Assembly: GCF_000284095.1 (NCBI RefSeq)
Contig: NC_017078.1
Coordinates: 1-64,000 of the forward strand
DNA: 64,000 bases
Reading direction: 5' to 3'
Source of the DNA: Selenomonas ruminantium subsp. lactilytica TAM6421
GTDB taxonomy: Bacteria; Bacillota; Negativicutes; Selenomonadales; Selenomonadaceae
Part shown: piece by piece, positions 63,695 to 64,000 of the stretch
Position numbering within the stretch: the stretch's first letter is position 1
Layout of the letters: every line of letters begins with the position of its first letter
The notes under the pieces: generated by a model
The model's database searches: none
What the model saw: the letters and a program-made list of their open reading frames with translations, nothing else
What the model was told of the DNA's origin: nothing
Made by a program: the position numbers and the translations under genes

Positions 63695-64000
63695 ATGATG
63701 AAGAAAATTGGCAAGAACAAAAAGATGGTTTTGGCAGCCTTGGTGGCAGGTGTGATGTCTTTTGGCCTTATGGGGAGTGAAGTGACAATGGCCGCAACTC
63801 CGGTTAAAGCATTGGCAGCGGCTTCGCAGATGCAGCGTTCGTCTATCAGCGAACTGAACAATGACACCCGCGTATTCAAGATTGACAAGTCAATCGAAGC
63901 CAAGAATGTGAAGTTTGAAAACCGCTTTGGCTTTGAAGTGGCCGGCCATATGTATCTGCCCAAGGATTTTGATGCCAGCAGGAAATATAAGGCGGTCGTG
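63695..64000 (+). CDS. Secreted alpha/beta hydrolase, N-terminal part
   Basis: The first 102 residues: MMKKIGKNKKMVLAALVAG signal peptide (to ~34), then a long linker and the first beta strand FENRFGFEVAGHMYLPKDF. The DLH/COG1073-like fold continues beyond the window. It seems to be an intact relative of the broken hydrolase at 59093, so the two may be paralogues. AAAGGAG lies before ATG 63695/63698. Confidence 0.8.
   Translation, partial: MMKKIGKNKKMVLAALVAGVMSFGLMGSEVTMAATPVKALAAASQMQRSSISELNNDTRVFKIDKSIEAKNVKFENRFGFEVAGHMYLPKDFDASRKYKAVV

Overview
The window reads as part of a large plasmid or chromid of a Selenomonas-like member of the Negativicutes (diderm Firmicutes). Evidence seen directly is a plasmid-type partition and replication module at the left end, a periplasmic nitrate reductase cluster, a classical autotransporter ending in an aromatic residue, several Tat signal peptides, and moderately high GC with strong AGGAGG-type ribosome sites. 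The genus is inferred from protein style, not from a search.

Layout. 1-4.4 kb: parA and parB, an iteron origin with about eleven 22-bp repeats and DnaA-like boxes, and a Rep_3 initiator. 4.4-16 kb: enolase, a Zn/Cd-type P-type ATPase and a separate one-domain metallochaperone sharing a near-identical palindromic operator, an AraC regulator, a nickel/cobalt ECF transporter (cbiM/nikMN, Q, O), a hybrid sensor kinase, an Rrf2 regulator and a CDF metal exporter. 16-22.3 kb: a chemoreceptor followed by a nap-type nitrate reductase cluster (napD, G, H, a multiheme cytochrome, napA). 22.4-36 kb: scattered small genes mixed with many broken ones (chromate transporter tail, lysR-yeiH chimera, DacA tail, EamA stub, XRE-GNAT fusion, cobO stub, DUF1653 frameshift), plus a CoA-disulfide reductase-rhodanese, a methionine-synthase-like protein with a LysR regulator, and a Tat-exported phosphatase.

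33-55.4 kb is the most coherent part: a redox/electrophile-type gene set (aldo/keto reductases, flavodoxins, an FMN reductase, SDR, esterase, amidohydrolase, CMD-cupin fusion, DUF362 and DUF4405 proteins, a truncated DXS-like enzyme). Two local regulators appear to control it. A MerR protein at 33.4 kb is matched by five promoters with the unusual 19-bp -35/-10 spacer filled by a TTGAAGT-type dyad. A TetR protein at 43.3 kb is matched by TGACA-N3-TGTCA palindromes at four promoters. One promoter region near 53.93 kb carries both signals. The function of the set is inferred; the operators are read directly.

55.5-64 kb: secreted C39-like and SH3 proteins, a cupin and an Rrf2 regulator divergent over two identical-geometry operators, a DUF5131 protein, a small orphan gene whose frameshifted paralogue lies at 27.3 kb, a broken alpha/beta hydrolase, a solitary IS200/IS605-type TnpB, and a LysR-MFS-hydrolase group cut by the window end. 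No rRNA, tRNA or CRISPR array was seen.
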